Assembly (NCBI RefSeq): GCF_002198675.1
Contig: NZ_MWLL01000178.1
Location: 62,001 to 126,000 of the forward strand
Direction of reading: 5' to 3'
Length of the DNA stretch: 64,000 bases
From: Kineosporia sp. R_H_3
GTDB taxonomy: Bacteria > Actinomycetota > Actinomycetes > Actinomycetales > Kineosporiaceae
The notes under the pieces are model-generated. The model did no database searches and was not told the DNA's origin. It saw only the letters and a program-made list of their open reading frames with translations. The translations under genes were made by a program, and so were the position numbers. This document shows positions 17,980-26,663 of the stretch, in pieces; the first letter of the stretch is position 1, and every line of letters starts with the position of its first letter.

Positions 17980-19101
17980 ATGGACGGCACGGCTGCGGAC
18001 GTCGGGATCATCCTGCTCGTCGTCGGGCTCCGGCTGGTCGTTCCGCTGTTCGTCCCGGTCTTCCCGCTGCCCGCCATCGTCGCCTGCCTCGTCATCGACG
18101 GCGTCGACCAGACGGTCTTCCAGACCCAGCTCTCCCCGCCGTTCTGGGCCCAGGTCGAGAACGGGTACCAGGGCTACGACAAGGCGCTGGACGTCTACTA
18201 CCTCTCCGTCGCCTACGCAGCCACGCTGCGGAACTGGACCAATCCTGCGGCAGTGGTCTCCGCGCAGTTCCTGTGGCTCTACCGACTGGCCGGTGTCACG
18301 CTGTTCGAGCTCGTCCACGACGCGGGCGAGCCGGCCTCCTGGCGATGGCTGCTCCTGGTGTTCCCCAACACGTTCGAGTACTTCTTCATCGCCTACGAGG
18401 CGATCCGGCTGCGATGGGACCCGGCGCGGATCCCCGGCCGGGCGGTCGTGGGACTGGTCGTCGCGATCTGGGTGCTCGTGAAGCTGCCGCAGGAATGGTG
18501 GATCCACGTGGCCCGGCTGGACTTCACCGACGTCGCGGCGGCCAACGCCTGGGTGCTGCCGGTCCTCGGGCTCGCCGTCGCCGGCCTGTGCGCCGGCGGC
18601 TGGTGGGCGGTGACGCACCGGCTGCCGCCCGCGGACCACCCCCCGTCGCTCCTGGCCCCGCCGCTGCCGGAGGAACTCGACACCGCTGCGGAGCGCAGCG
18701 CCTTCCGGGCCCTGAACTGGCGGATGCTCGACGCCAACCTCGCGCAGAAGGTGGCGCTCGTCGGGCTGGTCTGCATCGACTTCGCGCAGATCCTTCCGGG
18801 CTCGACGATGACCCCGCTCGACACCGTGGTGTCGGTCGGTGTGCTGCTCGTCGTGAACTCCGCGGTGGGTCTGGCGCTCGCGCGGCGCAGCCGAAGCATC
18901 GAACGGACGGCACTGGCGTTCCTCGCCGTCTGCGGCCTCAACGCCCTCACCGTCGCCGCTGCCAGCCTGCTGAGCAGGCACTTCCACCTGGACCACGCGC
19001 TGTTCTTCGTCCTGCTCATCTCGCTGATCGTCGTGCTCTACGACCGGTACCGGCCCGTGCGGGACCTGCGGATGGCCCGGGCGGGAGCCGTGACGGCGTG
19101 A
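17980..19101 (+). CDS. Polytopic membrane protein, unknown function
   Basis: The product has 373 residues with about 9-10 hydrophobic segments and a soluble loop near residues 220-250. The ATG at 17980 follows a strong GGAGGTG ribosome site, which rules out the longer upstream start. I do not recognise a family. It overlaps the potassium-channel-like gene downstream (GTGA), so the two may act at the same membrane. Confidence 0.75.
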   Translation: MDGTAADVGIILLVVGLRLVVPLFVPVFPLPAIVACLVIDGVDQTVFQTQLSPPFWAQVENGYQGYDKALDVYYLSVAYAATLRNWTNPAAVVSAQFLWLYRLAGVTLFELVHDAGEPASWRWLLLVFPNTFEYFFIAYEAIRLRWDPARIPGRAVVGLVVAIWVLVKLPQEWWIHVARLDFTDVAAANAWVLPVLGLAVAGLCAGGWWAVTHRLPPADHPPSLLAPPLPEELDTAAERSAFRALNWRMLDANLAQKVALVGLVCIDFAQILPGSTMTPLDTVVSVGVLLVVNSAVGLALARRSRSIERTALAFLAVCGLNALTVAAASLLSRHFHLDHALFFVLLISLIVVLYDRYRPVRDLRMARAGAVTA

Positions 19102-19616
19102 ACCGCCCGCTGAGCGGCGCACGGACGCTGCGCTGCGCGGGCGCCGCTGCGGTGCTGCTCACGCTCTACGCCCTCTCGCCGACCCCGCGGGGCTGGCGGG
19201 CCTCGGTGGTGACCCTGGCGATGTTCGGTGCGGCGCTCGTGCTGCTGGCGCTCTACCTGGGCGTGCTCCTGCGGTGGCGGCGCGGGACGCGGTCCGTCGA
19301 CCCGGGTGCGGTCGCGGAGTCCCTCGTCCTCGTGGTGCTCGGGGCCGTGCTGGCGTTCTCGCTCATCTACCTGCGGCTGGCCCAGGTCCCCGGCCAGTTC
19401 GAGGGGCTGCGGACGCACACGGACGCGCTCTACTTCACGGTCACCACGCTGACCACCGTCGGGTACGGCGACATCCACCCGGTCGGCCAGGTGGCCCGCG
19501 CGCTCGTCACCGCGCAACTGGTCGCGAACGTCGTCCTGCTCGGTGCCGTCGTCCGGATCGCGAGCGGGCTGCTGGCCGCCGGGCGCCGCCGGGCCGCCGA
19601 GCAGGAGGACGCATGA
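19098..19616 (+). CDS. Ion channel protein with K+ selectivity filter
   Basis: The product has 172 residues. Membrane helices lie at about 14-30, 36-57 and 73-92; a pore helix and the filter TVGYGD (about 120-125) follow, then a last helix and a short basic tail. This is the Ion_trans_2 type of tetrameric K+ channel. No RCK/TrkA-N ligand domain is attached. The GTG start overlaps the upstream stop, and its own stop overlaps the DUF2252 remnant. Confidence 0.88.
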   Translation: MNRPLSGARTLRCAGAAAVLLTLYALSPTPRGWRASVVTLAMFGAALVLLALYLGVLLRWRRGTRSVDPGAVAESLVLVVLGAVLAFSLIYLRLAQVPGQFEGLRTHTDALYFTVTTLTTVGYGDIHPVGQVARALVTAQLVANVVLLGAVVRIASGLLAAGRRRAAEQEDA

Positions 19617-19882
19617 GCCGACCCAGGACCGCGCTCGACGTCGAGGGCCGGGCGGCCGTGGGAAAGGCCGCACGCCAGGCGGTCCCGCTCGCGGCCCATG
19701 CGGGCTGGGCGCCGCCGTCGACCCGGATCGACCCCTACTACGTCCGGCTGCGCGACTGGAAGGGCTCGGCCGACACCGACCGGATGCTCGTGCCCGGCCT
19801 GAGGCTCTACGCCCGCCTCTGCGGAGGAACGCTCGCGCGGGCCCACGCCCGCTCCGGGGACAGGGTCGGCATCGGGGTCTGA
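19613..19882 (+). pseudogene. DUF2252 family remnant with large internal deletion
   Basis: The 89-residue frame joins two distant parts of the DUF2252 family as I know it. The first 40 residues match the family's N-terminus (GKAARQAVPLAAHAGW then IDP). They run directly into a C-terminal segment (YYVRLRDWKGS, then YARLCGGTLARAHARSGD). Roughly 300 residues with the phosphotransferase-like core are missing, and the frame ends soon after ARSGD. The full family is about 430 residues. It starts by ATGA overlap with the channel gene. It is probably non-functional. Confidence 0.75.
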
Positions 19883-20018
19883 AGGGCACAGACCCCGTTT
19901 GCCGGCGGCCGCGCCGCGTCCGCTGGCGACGGCTGCGCCGCCCCGGGCAGGATGGGCGACCCACTCACGAGCGAACAGGGCACCGGAGGCACCCCCGGTC
20001 ACCCGGCGAGGAGGAACC

Positions 20019-20774
20019 ATGGCGTCGTTCACCCGGTCCGACGACCTGCGGGGGGCGCGGTTCGTCGACGCGGACCTGCACGGCGCCCGCTTCGTCCGGG
20101 GCGACCTGTCCGGTGTCGTCATGCGCGGCGTGGACGTGAACGGCGCGGACATCGACGCGCCGTGGCTGCTCGACGGCGAGGGCTCGCTGCTCGTCAACGG
20201 CGTCGACGTCGCCCCGCTCGTCGACGCCGAGCTCGACCGCCGGTACCCCGGCCGCGCCGACCGTCGCGCGGCGGACCCGGACGGCCTGCGCGCCGCCTGG
20301 GCCGCGCTCGAGCGCACCTGGGCGGCGACGGTGGACCGCGCGGCGTCGATGCCGGCGGGCACCGTCGACGTCTCGGTGGACGGCGAGTGGTCGTTCGCGC
20401 AGACGTTGCGGCACCTCGTCATGGCCACGGACGTGTGGCTGCGGCGGGCGGTCCTGGAGGTCGAGCAGCCGTACCACCCGCTCGGCCAGCCGAACGTCGA
20501 GTTCGAGGCCGACGGCAACGACATGTCGGTGTTCTCCACCGAGGTGCCGTCGTTCGCCGAGGTGCTCGAGGCCCGCGCCGGGCGCGTCGCCATGGTCCGC
20601 GACTTCCTCGCCGCCGTCACGCCCGACGACCTCGCCGTGACCCGCAGGAACCCGTGGGCGCCGCAGTACCCCGAGACGACCCTCTCCTGCCTGCACACGA
20701 TCCTCGAGGAGGAGTGGGAGCACCACCGCTACGCCGTCCGCGACCTCGACGCGCTCGAGGCGCCGCCCGCCTAG
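20019..20774 (+). CDS. DinB-like protein with N-terminal pentapeptide-type repeats
   Basis: The product has 251 residues. The first 45 residues carry A(D/N)LXX-type pentapeptide repeats (LRGARFVDADLHGARFV, DLSGVV). The rest resembles the DinB/DUF664 four-helix bundle, with a His in FAQTLRHLVMATD and HH in EEEWEHHRYAVRDLD that could be metal ligands. DinB-fold proteins include thiol-dependent metalloenzymes; the activity here is unknown. The start follows GAGGAGGAA. Confidence 0.8.
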   Translation: MASFTRSDDLRGARFVDADLHGARFVRGDLSGVVMRGVDVNGADIDAPWLLDGEGSLLVNGVDVAPLVDAELDRRYPGRADRRAADPDGLRAAWAALERTWAATVDRAASMPAGTVDVSVDGEWSFAQTLRHLVMATDVWLRRAVLEVEQPYHPLGQPNVEFEADGNDMSVFSTEVPSFAEVLEARAGRVAMVRDFLAAVTPDDLAVTRRNPWAPQYPETTLSCLHTILEEEWEHHRYAVRDLDALEAPPA

Positions 20775-20839
20775 ACCCCGTGCCCGCGCGGGCCACGGCT
20801 CCGGATGTCGTCCGGGCCCGGGCCGCCGATGATGGGGCG

Positions 20840-22024
20840 GTGCCGACCCTCCCCGCGATCCCCCCGGAGCGGCCCGGCGTGGTGGCCTGGGTGCGCACCC
20901 ACCTCGGGCACCTCACGTGCGACGAGCCCGCCGCGTCCCCGGTGCGCGGCGGTCAGGCCGCGGCGGACGTGGCGCTGGCCGGGCTCGACGTCACCGGGTA
21001 CGCCGCGCGCCGCAGCACCGTGCTGCCCGGGCACGCCCGCGGGGCCACCGGGCTGTCGCCCTACATCCGGCACGGGATGCTCCCGCTGCCCGCGGTGTGG
21101 GACGCCGTCGCGGCCGCGCCGCCGCGCGACCGGGCGAAGTTCCGGGACGAGCTGCTGTGGCAGGAGTACGCGCGGCACGTCTACGCCCGGCTCGGTCGTG
21201 CGCTGCGGCGTCCGCTGCGCTACGCACCGCCGGTCCCGGACGTGCCGTGGGAGGGCGAGCCGTGGCGGCCCGACCTGCCGTGCCTCGCGACCACGACCGC
21301 CGAGCTGCGGGAGAAGGGCTGGCTCGTCAACCAGACCCGCATGTGGCTGGCCTCGCAGCACGGGGTGCGTGCCGGGCACGACTGGCTCGAGGGCGCCGAC
21401 GAGATGTACCGGCACCTGCTCGACGGCTCCCCGGCCGCCAACCTGCTGGGGTGGCAGTGGACCGTCGGCACCGCGACCGGCCGCCCCTACGGCTTCAGCC
21501 GGTGGCAGGTCGAGCGGCGTGCCCCGCAGCTGTGCCGGGCGTGCCCGCTGTCGGCGGCCTGCCCCGTGGAGGACCGGCCCGCGGCCGGGGCGGCGCTGCC
21601 GGCCGACCCCCGGCTGTCGGGCGGCACCACGGACGCCGGGCCGCACGAGCCGCTGGTCCACGGCGCCCCGGAGGCGGTCTGGCTCACCGCGGAGTCGCTC
21701 GGGGACGCCGACCCGGCCCTGGCGGCGCACCCTGACCTGCCCGCGGTCTTCGTCCTCGACGAGCCGCTGCTGGCCCGGCTCCGGCTGTCGGGCAAGCGCC
21801 TGGTGTTCCTCGCCGAGACGCTGGCGGAGCTCGGCGCGGAGGTCCGCCTCGGCGACCCCGCCGTCGAGCTCGCCGGCCGGCCGCTCTCCGCGACCTGGAC
21901 GCCGGTGCCGGGCTGGAAGCGCCGGGCCGCCGCGCTCGACCTCGTCGCCCTCCACCCGTGGCCCTGGCTGCGCCGCCCGGGCTCCGGGTCCCTGCAGTCG
22001 TTCAGCGCTTGGGTCCGGCGATGA
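20840..22024 (+). CDS. Photolyase/cryptochrome-like protein with permuted domain order
   Basis: The product has 394 residues. The FAD-binding helical domain, normally C-terminal, comes first (about 30-235: [47 protein letters not shown]). Next is a Cys cluster ([10 protein letters not shown]). The last 120 residues read as a shortened photolyase antenna domain ([50 protein letters not shown]). The GTG at 20840 was chosen as the first start in frame with sensible family alignment. Its stop overlaps the next ATG. A light-driven DNA repair or photoreceptor role is inferred; the activity is not certain. Confidence 0.75.
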   Translation: MPTLPAIPPERPGVVAWVRTHLGHLTCDEPAASPVRGGQAAADVALAGLDVTGYAARRSTVLPGHARGATGLSPYIRHGMLPLPAVWDAVAAAPPRDRAKFRDELLWQEYARHVYARLGRALRRPLRYAPPVPDVPWEGEPWRPDLPCLATTTAELREKGWLVNQTRMWLASQHGVRAGHDWLEGADEMYRHLLDGSPAANLLGWQWTVGTATGRPYGFSRWQVERRAPQLCRACPLSAACPVEDRPAAGAALPADPRLSGGTTDAGPHEPLVHGAPEAVWLTAESLGDADPALAAHPDLPAVFVLDEPLLARLRLSGKRLVFLAETLAELGAEVRLGDPAVELAGRPLSATWTPVPGWKRRAAALDLVALHPWPWLRRPGSGSLQSFSAWVRR

Positions 22025-22437
22025 GCCCCGCCCCGCCGAGCAAGCCGTGCGCCGTCTGCGGCCGCACGATCACCTGGCGCAGGAAGTGGGCCCGGGACTG
22101 GGACCAGGTGCGGTACTGCTCCGACGCCTGCCGCCGCGCCGGGGTGCGCCCCGTCGACACCGCTCTCGAGGAGGCCGTCTTCAGGCTGCTCGCCGCGCGA
22201 CCCGCGACGGCGACGATCTGCCCGTCGGAGGCCGCGCGGGCGGTCGCCGCGTCGTCGGCACCGGCCGGGGCGCCGGCCGCCGACGACGCGTGGCGGGCGC
22301 TCATGGAGCCCGCGCGCGCAGCGGCACGGCGGCTCGTCGTCCGGGGCGAGGTCGAGATCACCCAGGGCGGACGCGTCGTGGCCGACCCGTCGCACGCCAA
22401 GGGTCCGATCCGGATCCGCAGGCGCCGCACGGGCTGA
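22021..22437 (+). CDS. DUF2256-DUF3253 fusion protein
   Basis: The product has 138 residues. An N-terminal DUF2256 zinc-finger-like segment ([16 protein letters not shown], then YCSDACR) supplies four Cys. A DUF3253 winged-helix-like domain follows ([21 protein letters not shown]). DUF2256 genes often lie beside photolyase/cryptochrome genes in bacteria, as here. The ATG overlaps the photolyase-like stop. A nucleic-acid-binding accessory role is possible but not established. Confidence 0.85.
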   Translation: MSPAPPSKPCAVCGRTITWRRKWARDWDQVRYCSDACRRAGVRPVDTALEEAVFRLLAARPATATICPSEAARAVAASSAPAGAPAADDAWRALMEPARAAARRLVVRGEVEITQGGRVVADPSHAKGPIRIRRRRTG

Positions 22438-22468
22438 TCTGCCTGACCTGCCTGATCTGGCTGACCGG
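22433..22468. repeat. Four tandem imperfect 9-bp units (SCTGAYCTG)
   Basis: Units GCTGATCTG, CCTGACCTG, CCTGATCTG and GCTGACCGG run head to tail across the stop of the DUF2256 gene and most of the short gap before the convergent DUF3500 gene. No function is apparent; a slippage-prone spacer is the simplest reading. Confidence 0.6.
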
Positions 22469-22469
22469 G

Positions 22470-23630
22470 TCAGTGGTGCCGTGCGCGGTGCGCCGCCAGC
22501 ACGTCGAGCCCGAAGTCGGTGTCGGGGTCGCGCCACACCGAGTGGGCGTGGTTGGCCCCGCGCTGGGTGTTGTCCCACTCGACGAGCAGGCCCGGCGCCT
22601 GCAGCCGGTAGTAGTGCGGCTCACCGGGTTCGAGGGAGCCGGCCCACGCGACGTGGACGACGTCCAGGGCCGCGGCGTCCTCGTGCCAGGTGGGCGCGAC
22701 GGCGTCCGGGACCCGCCCGAAGTACGTCCCCAGCAGGGCCCGCACGAGGTCCTTCTGCTCGGCGTCGAGGTCGGCGACGGCGACCCCCTTCGGCACGCTC
22801 GTGTACTCGACGGCCCGCAGGTCGGCCTCCTCGAACCCGGCGGCGGCGTCGATGGCGTCGCTGAGGACCTGGAGCCGGGCCGCCTCGGCCGGGTCGGGGA
22901 ACCGCTCGTCGCGCCAGATGCCGGACAGCGGCACCTGGCGGTCGCCGTCGGCGACCCGCGTCCGGTTCGCCGTGACGAGGTCGGGGGGCGCCTTGGGCAG
23001 CAGGACCGCCCGCGCGCGCAGGTCCGCGGGCATGGACCGCACGAGGTCGCGGCCGAGGTCCTCGACGCGGGCCAGCGGGCGGTGCAGCGCGCCGCCGAGC
23101 AGCGGCGACACGGCGGGGTCGGCGCCGACGAAGCAGGGCGTCGTGGCGACGAGGGCGCCGTCCACCACGAGGTAGTTCAGCGAGACGTGGTGCCCGCCGA
23201 AGCGCCACCCCCAGGGCTGCGTCCCCCCGGGCTCGCCGAAGACGCGCAGGTAGTACAGGTGCGGGTCGCGGGCCCGCTCCCGGTCGAACCGGGTGACGAA
23301 CCCCTCCACGTGGTCGAGGACGTTCTCCAGCCCCATGGTCAGGGCGACCGTCACGTAGCCCGCGGTGGACAGCCCGGTCGCGACGAGCCGCATGGCCGCG
23401 CGCTGCTGGGCGGGGCGCTGCCCGTGGAAGGTGAGCCCGCCGTGGTCGGTCGGGGTGTAGAACCAGCGCCGGCGCTCGGCGTCCGTCGCGTCGTCCGCGG
23501 GGACTGCTCCGCTCGCGAGCTCGCGCTGCGCGGCGTCCAGGGCGTCCAGCCAGGCCGCGGCGGCCTCGGCCATCCTCCCCGCCACGTCGCGGCGGGCGGT
23601 CAGGTCCACGGCTCGGTCGGCGGCGTTCAT
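22470..23630 (-). CDS. DUF3500 family protein
   Basis: The product has 386 residues and matches DUF3500 throughout (RRWFYTPTDHGGLTFHGQ, GWRFGGHHVSLNYLVVDG, FVGADPA, and the C-terminal HYYRLQAPGLLVEWDN with HAHSVWRD). The family has no established biochemical role; conserved His and Asp residues suggest a metal-dependent or hydrolytic enzyme. The ATG overlaps the stop of the ThDP enzyme gene, placing it last in a three-gene operon with that enzyme and a class III CoA-transferase. Confidence 0.85.
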   Translation of the reverse strand: MNAADRAVDLTARRDVAGRMAEAAAAWLDALDAAQRELASGAVPADDATDAERRRWFYTPTDHGGLTFHGQRPAQQRAAMRLVATGLSTAGYVTVALTMGLENVLDHVEGFVTRFDRERARDPHLYYLRVFGEPGGTQPWGWRFGGHHVSLNYLVVDGALVATTPCFVGADPAVSPLLGGALHRPLARVEDLGRDLVRSMPADLRARAVLLPKAPPDLVTANRTRVADGDRQVPLSGIWRDERFPDPAEAARLQVLSDAIDAAAGFEEADLRAVEYTSVPKGVAVADLDAEQKDLVRALLGTYFGRVPDAVAPTWHEDAAALDVVHVAWAGSLEPGEPHYYRLQAPGLLVEWDNTQRGANHAHSVWRDPDTDFGLDVLAAHRARHH

Positions 23631-25288
23631 CGCCGGCTCCCCTCGTCTGGCGTCGGTGCGTGACGCGGATCCGGTGCCGGCGCATCGTCGGCGGGCGGCG
23701 CGGGCGTCGTCCCGCGGATGGCGGCCATGACCTGACGGTAGGCCCCCCGGTCGACCCTGGCGTCGACGAGCAGCGGGCCGCGGGGCACCTGCGCCAGCAG
23801 GGCCCGGATCCCGGCGGCGTCGGTGGCGACGCCCGCCGGTACGCCCATCCCTCCGGCGACCGCCGCGAAGTCGGTGCGGCGGTAGGCGACCGGGCGGGTG
23901 TCCACGACGCCCGGCGACCGTTTGAGCTCGATGAGGCTCAGGGTCGCGTCGTTGAAGACGACGACGGCGACGTCGAGGTCGAGCCGTGCGACGGTCTCGA
24001 GCTCCGCGAGGACCATCCCGAGACCGCCGTCCCCGACGAGGCAGACCACCCGGCCGCCCGGCCGGGCGAGGGCGGCACCGATCGCGGCGGGGAGCGCGAA
24101 ACCCATGGTGGCCAGGCCGTTCGAGATGAGCACGTGCGCCGGCCGGTCGGTCTGCCACAGCTCCATCGCGACGAGCATGTGCGCGCCGGCGTCGACCGTC
24201 ACGGGCACGTCGCCGAGCTCCTCCTGCACCGCGCGGACGACGTCCTGGGGGCGCAGGCCCGGGGCCGGCGCGTCGAGGGCCCGCCGGCCCGCCGCGAGCG
24301 CGCCCGCCCCGGCGCCGGCCGGCCACGTCGAGACCAGGTCCGCCAGCAGGGGGAGCAGCGCCGTCGCGTACTCGCCGACGTGCACGAGCGCGCGGCCGCC
24401 GAAGTAGGCGGTGGCGACCGGGTGGCGGTGGAGCAGGACGACGTCGGCCGGGTACGGCCACGGGCCGGGCACCGGCTCGACCGGGTCCACCCCGACGCCG
24501 ACGACGAGGTCCGCCTGCTCGAGCAGCGGGGCCTCGATCCGGGCTCCCGTGAACAGCCCCGCGTAGCCGTGCCACGACTCGGGGACAGCGCCTTTGGCCT
24601 GGTAGGTGGTGAGCACCGGACAGCCCACGGCCTCGAGGACGGCGCGCAAGGGGGCACCGAGGTCGGCGGCGTCCAGCCCGACGACGACGACGGGGCGGCG
24701 GGCCCGGGCGAAGGCGGCCCGGACGGCGTCCGGACCGTCGCCGTTGCCCTCGGTGTCGTCGTCCGTGCGGACCGGATCCACGACGGGGTCCCCGGGGACC
24801 GAGGGGTCGAGCGCCAGGTGGACGGCGCCGGCCGGGGGCCGCCGGGCGAGCGCCGCGGCGGCCATGACGTCCTTGTACGGCGCCCGGGAGCCGAGCAGGC
24901 CGCTCCACCGGGTCAGCGGCGCCGACATCGCCACCTGGTCGAGCCGCTGGTGGGCGGTCCGCTCCGCCTGGTCCTGCGGGACCGTGTCGCTCAGCAGGAG
25001 CAGCGGGTAGCGGTCGAGGCTCGCCTGGGCGAGGCCGTTCACGGCGCTCGTCACCCCCGGCCCGCGGGTGACGACTGCCGCGCCGACCGTGCCCGTGAGC
25101 CGCCCGTGGACGGCGGCCATGACGCACGCGGCGGACTCGGTGTGCGCGAGCACGAAGTCGAGCCCCAGTGCGGCGGCGGCGTCGATGAGCTCGAGGTTCG
25201 CACCGCCGCCCGGCACCCCGAACAGCCGGCGGACACCGGCGTCGTGCAGCGCGTGCGCCACGTCCGCGGAGAAGCCGCTGCCCGTCAT
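23627..25288 (-). CDS. ThDP-dependent 2-oxoacid decarboxylase/acetolactate synthase-like enzyme
   Basis: The product has 553 residues. The Pyr domain has the catalytic Glu in LAHTESAACVMAA and the GPGVTSAVNG loop; the PP domain has VGDGGLGMVLAELE and the cofactor-binding VVFNDATLSLIE. The general fit is with the acetolactate synthase/benzoylformate decarboxylase group. I see no clear oxalyl-CoA decarboxylase signature. It overlaps both neighbours by ATGA junctions. It probably acts on an acyl or aryl 2-oxoacid produced in the pathway encoded around it. Confidence 0.85.
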   Translation of the reverse strand: MTGSGFSADVAHALHDAGVRRLFGVPGGGANLELIDAAAALGLDFVLAHTESAACVMAAVHGRLTGTVGAAVVTRGPGVTSAVNGLAQASLDRYPLLLLSDTVPQDQAERTAHQRLDQVAMSAPLTRWSGLLGSRAPYKDVMAAAALARRPPAGAVHLALDPSVPGDPVVDPVRTDDDTEGNGDGPDAVRAAFARARRPVVVVGLDAADLGAPLRAVLEAVGCPVLTTYQAKGAVPESWHGYAGLFTGARIEAPLLEQADLVVGVGVDPVEPVPGPWPYPADVVLLHRHPVATAYFGGRALVHVGEYATALLPLLADLVSTWPAGAGAGALAAGRRALDAPAPGLRPQDVVRAVQEELGDVPVTVDAGAHMLVAMELWQTDRPAHVLISNGLATMGFALPAAIGAALARPGGRVVCLVGDGGLGMVLAELETVARLDLDVAVVVFNDATLSLIELKRSPGVVDTRPVAYRRTDFAAVAGGMGVPAGVATDAAGIRALLAQVPRGPLLVDARVDRGAYRQVMAAIRGTTPAPPADDAPAPDPRHAPTPDEGSRR

Positions 25289-26508
25289 CCGTCCGTCCCT
25301 TCCGGCGCGCCCCCGGTCGGGCCGCTCGCGCCGGTCGTCGCGCGGGCGGCGAGGACCTCGTCGGTGTGCTCGCCCAGCAGCGGTGCCGGCCGGAAGGGCG
25401 CGCTCGGCGTCGCCGTGAACTTGATCGCCGAACCGGCCACGGTCACGGTCGACCCGCCGGGATGGGGCAGCTCGACGAGCATCTGCCGGGCCCGGGCGTG
25501 CGGGTCGTCGAGGATGTCGGCCGCGGACGCGACGGGGCCGCACGGGATCCGCCCCCCGAGCACCCCGACGACGCCCTCGGTCGTCAGGGCCCGGCTCCAG
25601 TCCTCGATGTGCCGGTAAACCTCACCGGCCCGGGACAGCCGGTCCTCGTTCGTCGCGTAGCGCTCGTCGGTGCCCAGCCCGGGGCGGCCCATCAGCTCGG
25701 TGAGCAGCCGCCAGTGGTGGTCCGAGGGCGCGGCGACCGTGACGAACCCGTCGCCGGTCGCGACGACGCCGTACGGGCACAGCAGCGGGTGGGTGTTGCC
25801 CTGCGGACGGGGCGGCACCCCGGTGATGGACTGCTGGTAGACCACGCGCTCGCAGAGCGAGAGGACGGCGTCGTACATGGCGACGTCGACGAGCTGGCCC
25901 TCCCCGGTGCGTTCGGCGTGCCGTACGGCGGCGAGCAGGCCGACGGCGGCCAGCACCCCCGGGAAGATGTCGCCGACGCCCGGTCCGACCTTCGTCGGGT
26001 GGTCGGCGTCGCTGCCGGTGATCCCCATGAGCCCGCCCATCGCCTGCGCGACGATGTCGAAGGCGGGCCAGGTGGCGTACGGACCGGCCCCGGTGCGCGG
26101 GTCCCCGAACCCCCGGACGCACACGTAGACCAGGCGCGGGTGCCGCGCGTGCAGCGTCTCGTAGTCGAGCCCCAGCCGCTCCATGACGCCGACCCGGTAG
26201 TTCTCCACGACGGCGTCGGCGCCGTCGAGCAGCCGGTGCAGGCCGGCCCGGCCGTCCTCGGTCTTGAGGTCGAGGACGACGCCGCGCTTGTTGCGGTTGA
26301 CGCTCGCGAAGTAGCCGCCGTAGCCGCCCTCGACCGGTGCGCCGCCGGTCGCGGCCGGGTGCGGCCCCCAGGCCCGGGACACGTCGCCCTGGGGCGGCTC
26401 CACCTTGACGACGTCGGCGCCGAGGTCGGCCAGCACCATCGTGCAGAACGGCCCGGACAGGACCTGGGTGAGATCCACGACGCGTAGACCGTTCAGCGGA
26501 CCCGTCAC
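25285..26508 (-). CDS. Class III CoA-transferase (CaiB/Frc family)
   Basis: The product has 407 residues with the family start LRVVDLTQVLSGPFCTMVLADLGADVVKVE, including the nucleotide-binding loop, and the internal NRNKRGVVLDLK segment. Asp in the conserved GDIFPG region is the likely catalytic residue. Members move CoA between carboxylic acids. The GTG at 26508 was chosen because the upstream codons run into the promoter and operator. It is first of the leftward operon and is divergent from the PNPOx operon. Confidence 0.87.
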   Translation of the reverse strand: MTGPLNGLRVVDLTQVLSGPFCTMVLADLGADVVKVEPPQGDVSRAWGPHPAATGGAPVEGGYGGYFASVNRNKRGVVLDLKTEDGRAGLHRLLDGADAVVENYRVGVMERLGLDYETLHARHPRLVYVCVRGFGDPRTGAGPYATWPAFDIVAQAMGGLMGITGSDADHPTKVGPGVGDIFPGVLAAVGLLAAVRHAERTGEGQLVDVAMYDAVLSLCERVVYQQSITGVPPRPQGNTHPLLCPYGVVATGDGFVTVAAPSDHHWRLLTELMGRPGLGTDERYATNEDRLSRAGEVYRHIEDWSRALTTEGVVGVLGGRIPCGPVASAADILDDPHARARQMLVELPHPGGSTVTVAGSAIKFTATPSAPFRPAPLLGEHTDEVLAARATTGASGPTGGAPEGTDG

Positions 26509-26521
26509 ACCCGTGGCCCCA

Positions 26522-26535
26522 AACTGTCGACAGTT
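26522..26535. promoter_or_regulatory. Perfect palindromic operator, copy 1 (leftward promoter)
   Basis: AACTGTCGACAGTT is a perfect 14-bp palindrome. On the minus strand it lies 13 bases after a TAGCAT -10 box (26554-26549), between the probable start of transcription and the CoA-transferase start codon. A second near-identical copy lies 96 bp away. The size and symmetry suit a GntR/FCD dimer; the GntR gene at 28408 is the natural candidate. Confidence 0.7.
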
Positions 26536-26617
26536 GACGGCATCCGCGATGCTAACCCGCGGCCAACTCCTTCGGAAGTCTCGACTTTGGATCAGCCACC
26601 TCATTAGCCTTCCTCGG

Positions 26618-26631
26618 AACTGTCGGCAGTG
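26618..26631. promoter_or_regulatory. Palindromic operator, copy 2 (rightward promoter)
   Basis: AACTGTCGGCAGTG differs from copy 1 only at one central and the last base. It begins 7 bases after a TAGCCT -10 box (26605-26610), again at the probable transcription start, now for the PNPOx-monooxygenase-GntR operon. The matched placement in both directions argues for one regulator closing both promoters. Confidence 0.7.
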
Positions 26632-26663
26632 TGGCCGGCACCGGGACGGAGGACCCAACGGCG

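Noticed and set aside
23627-26508. Oxalate degradation (formyl-CoA transferase plus oxalyl-CoA decarboxylase)
   Set aside because: The family pairing is right, but the ThDP enzyme looks closer to acetolactate synthase/benzoylformate decarboxylase, and the flanking DUF3500 and monooxygenase do not fit an oxalate route.
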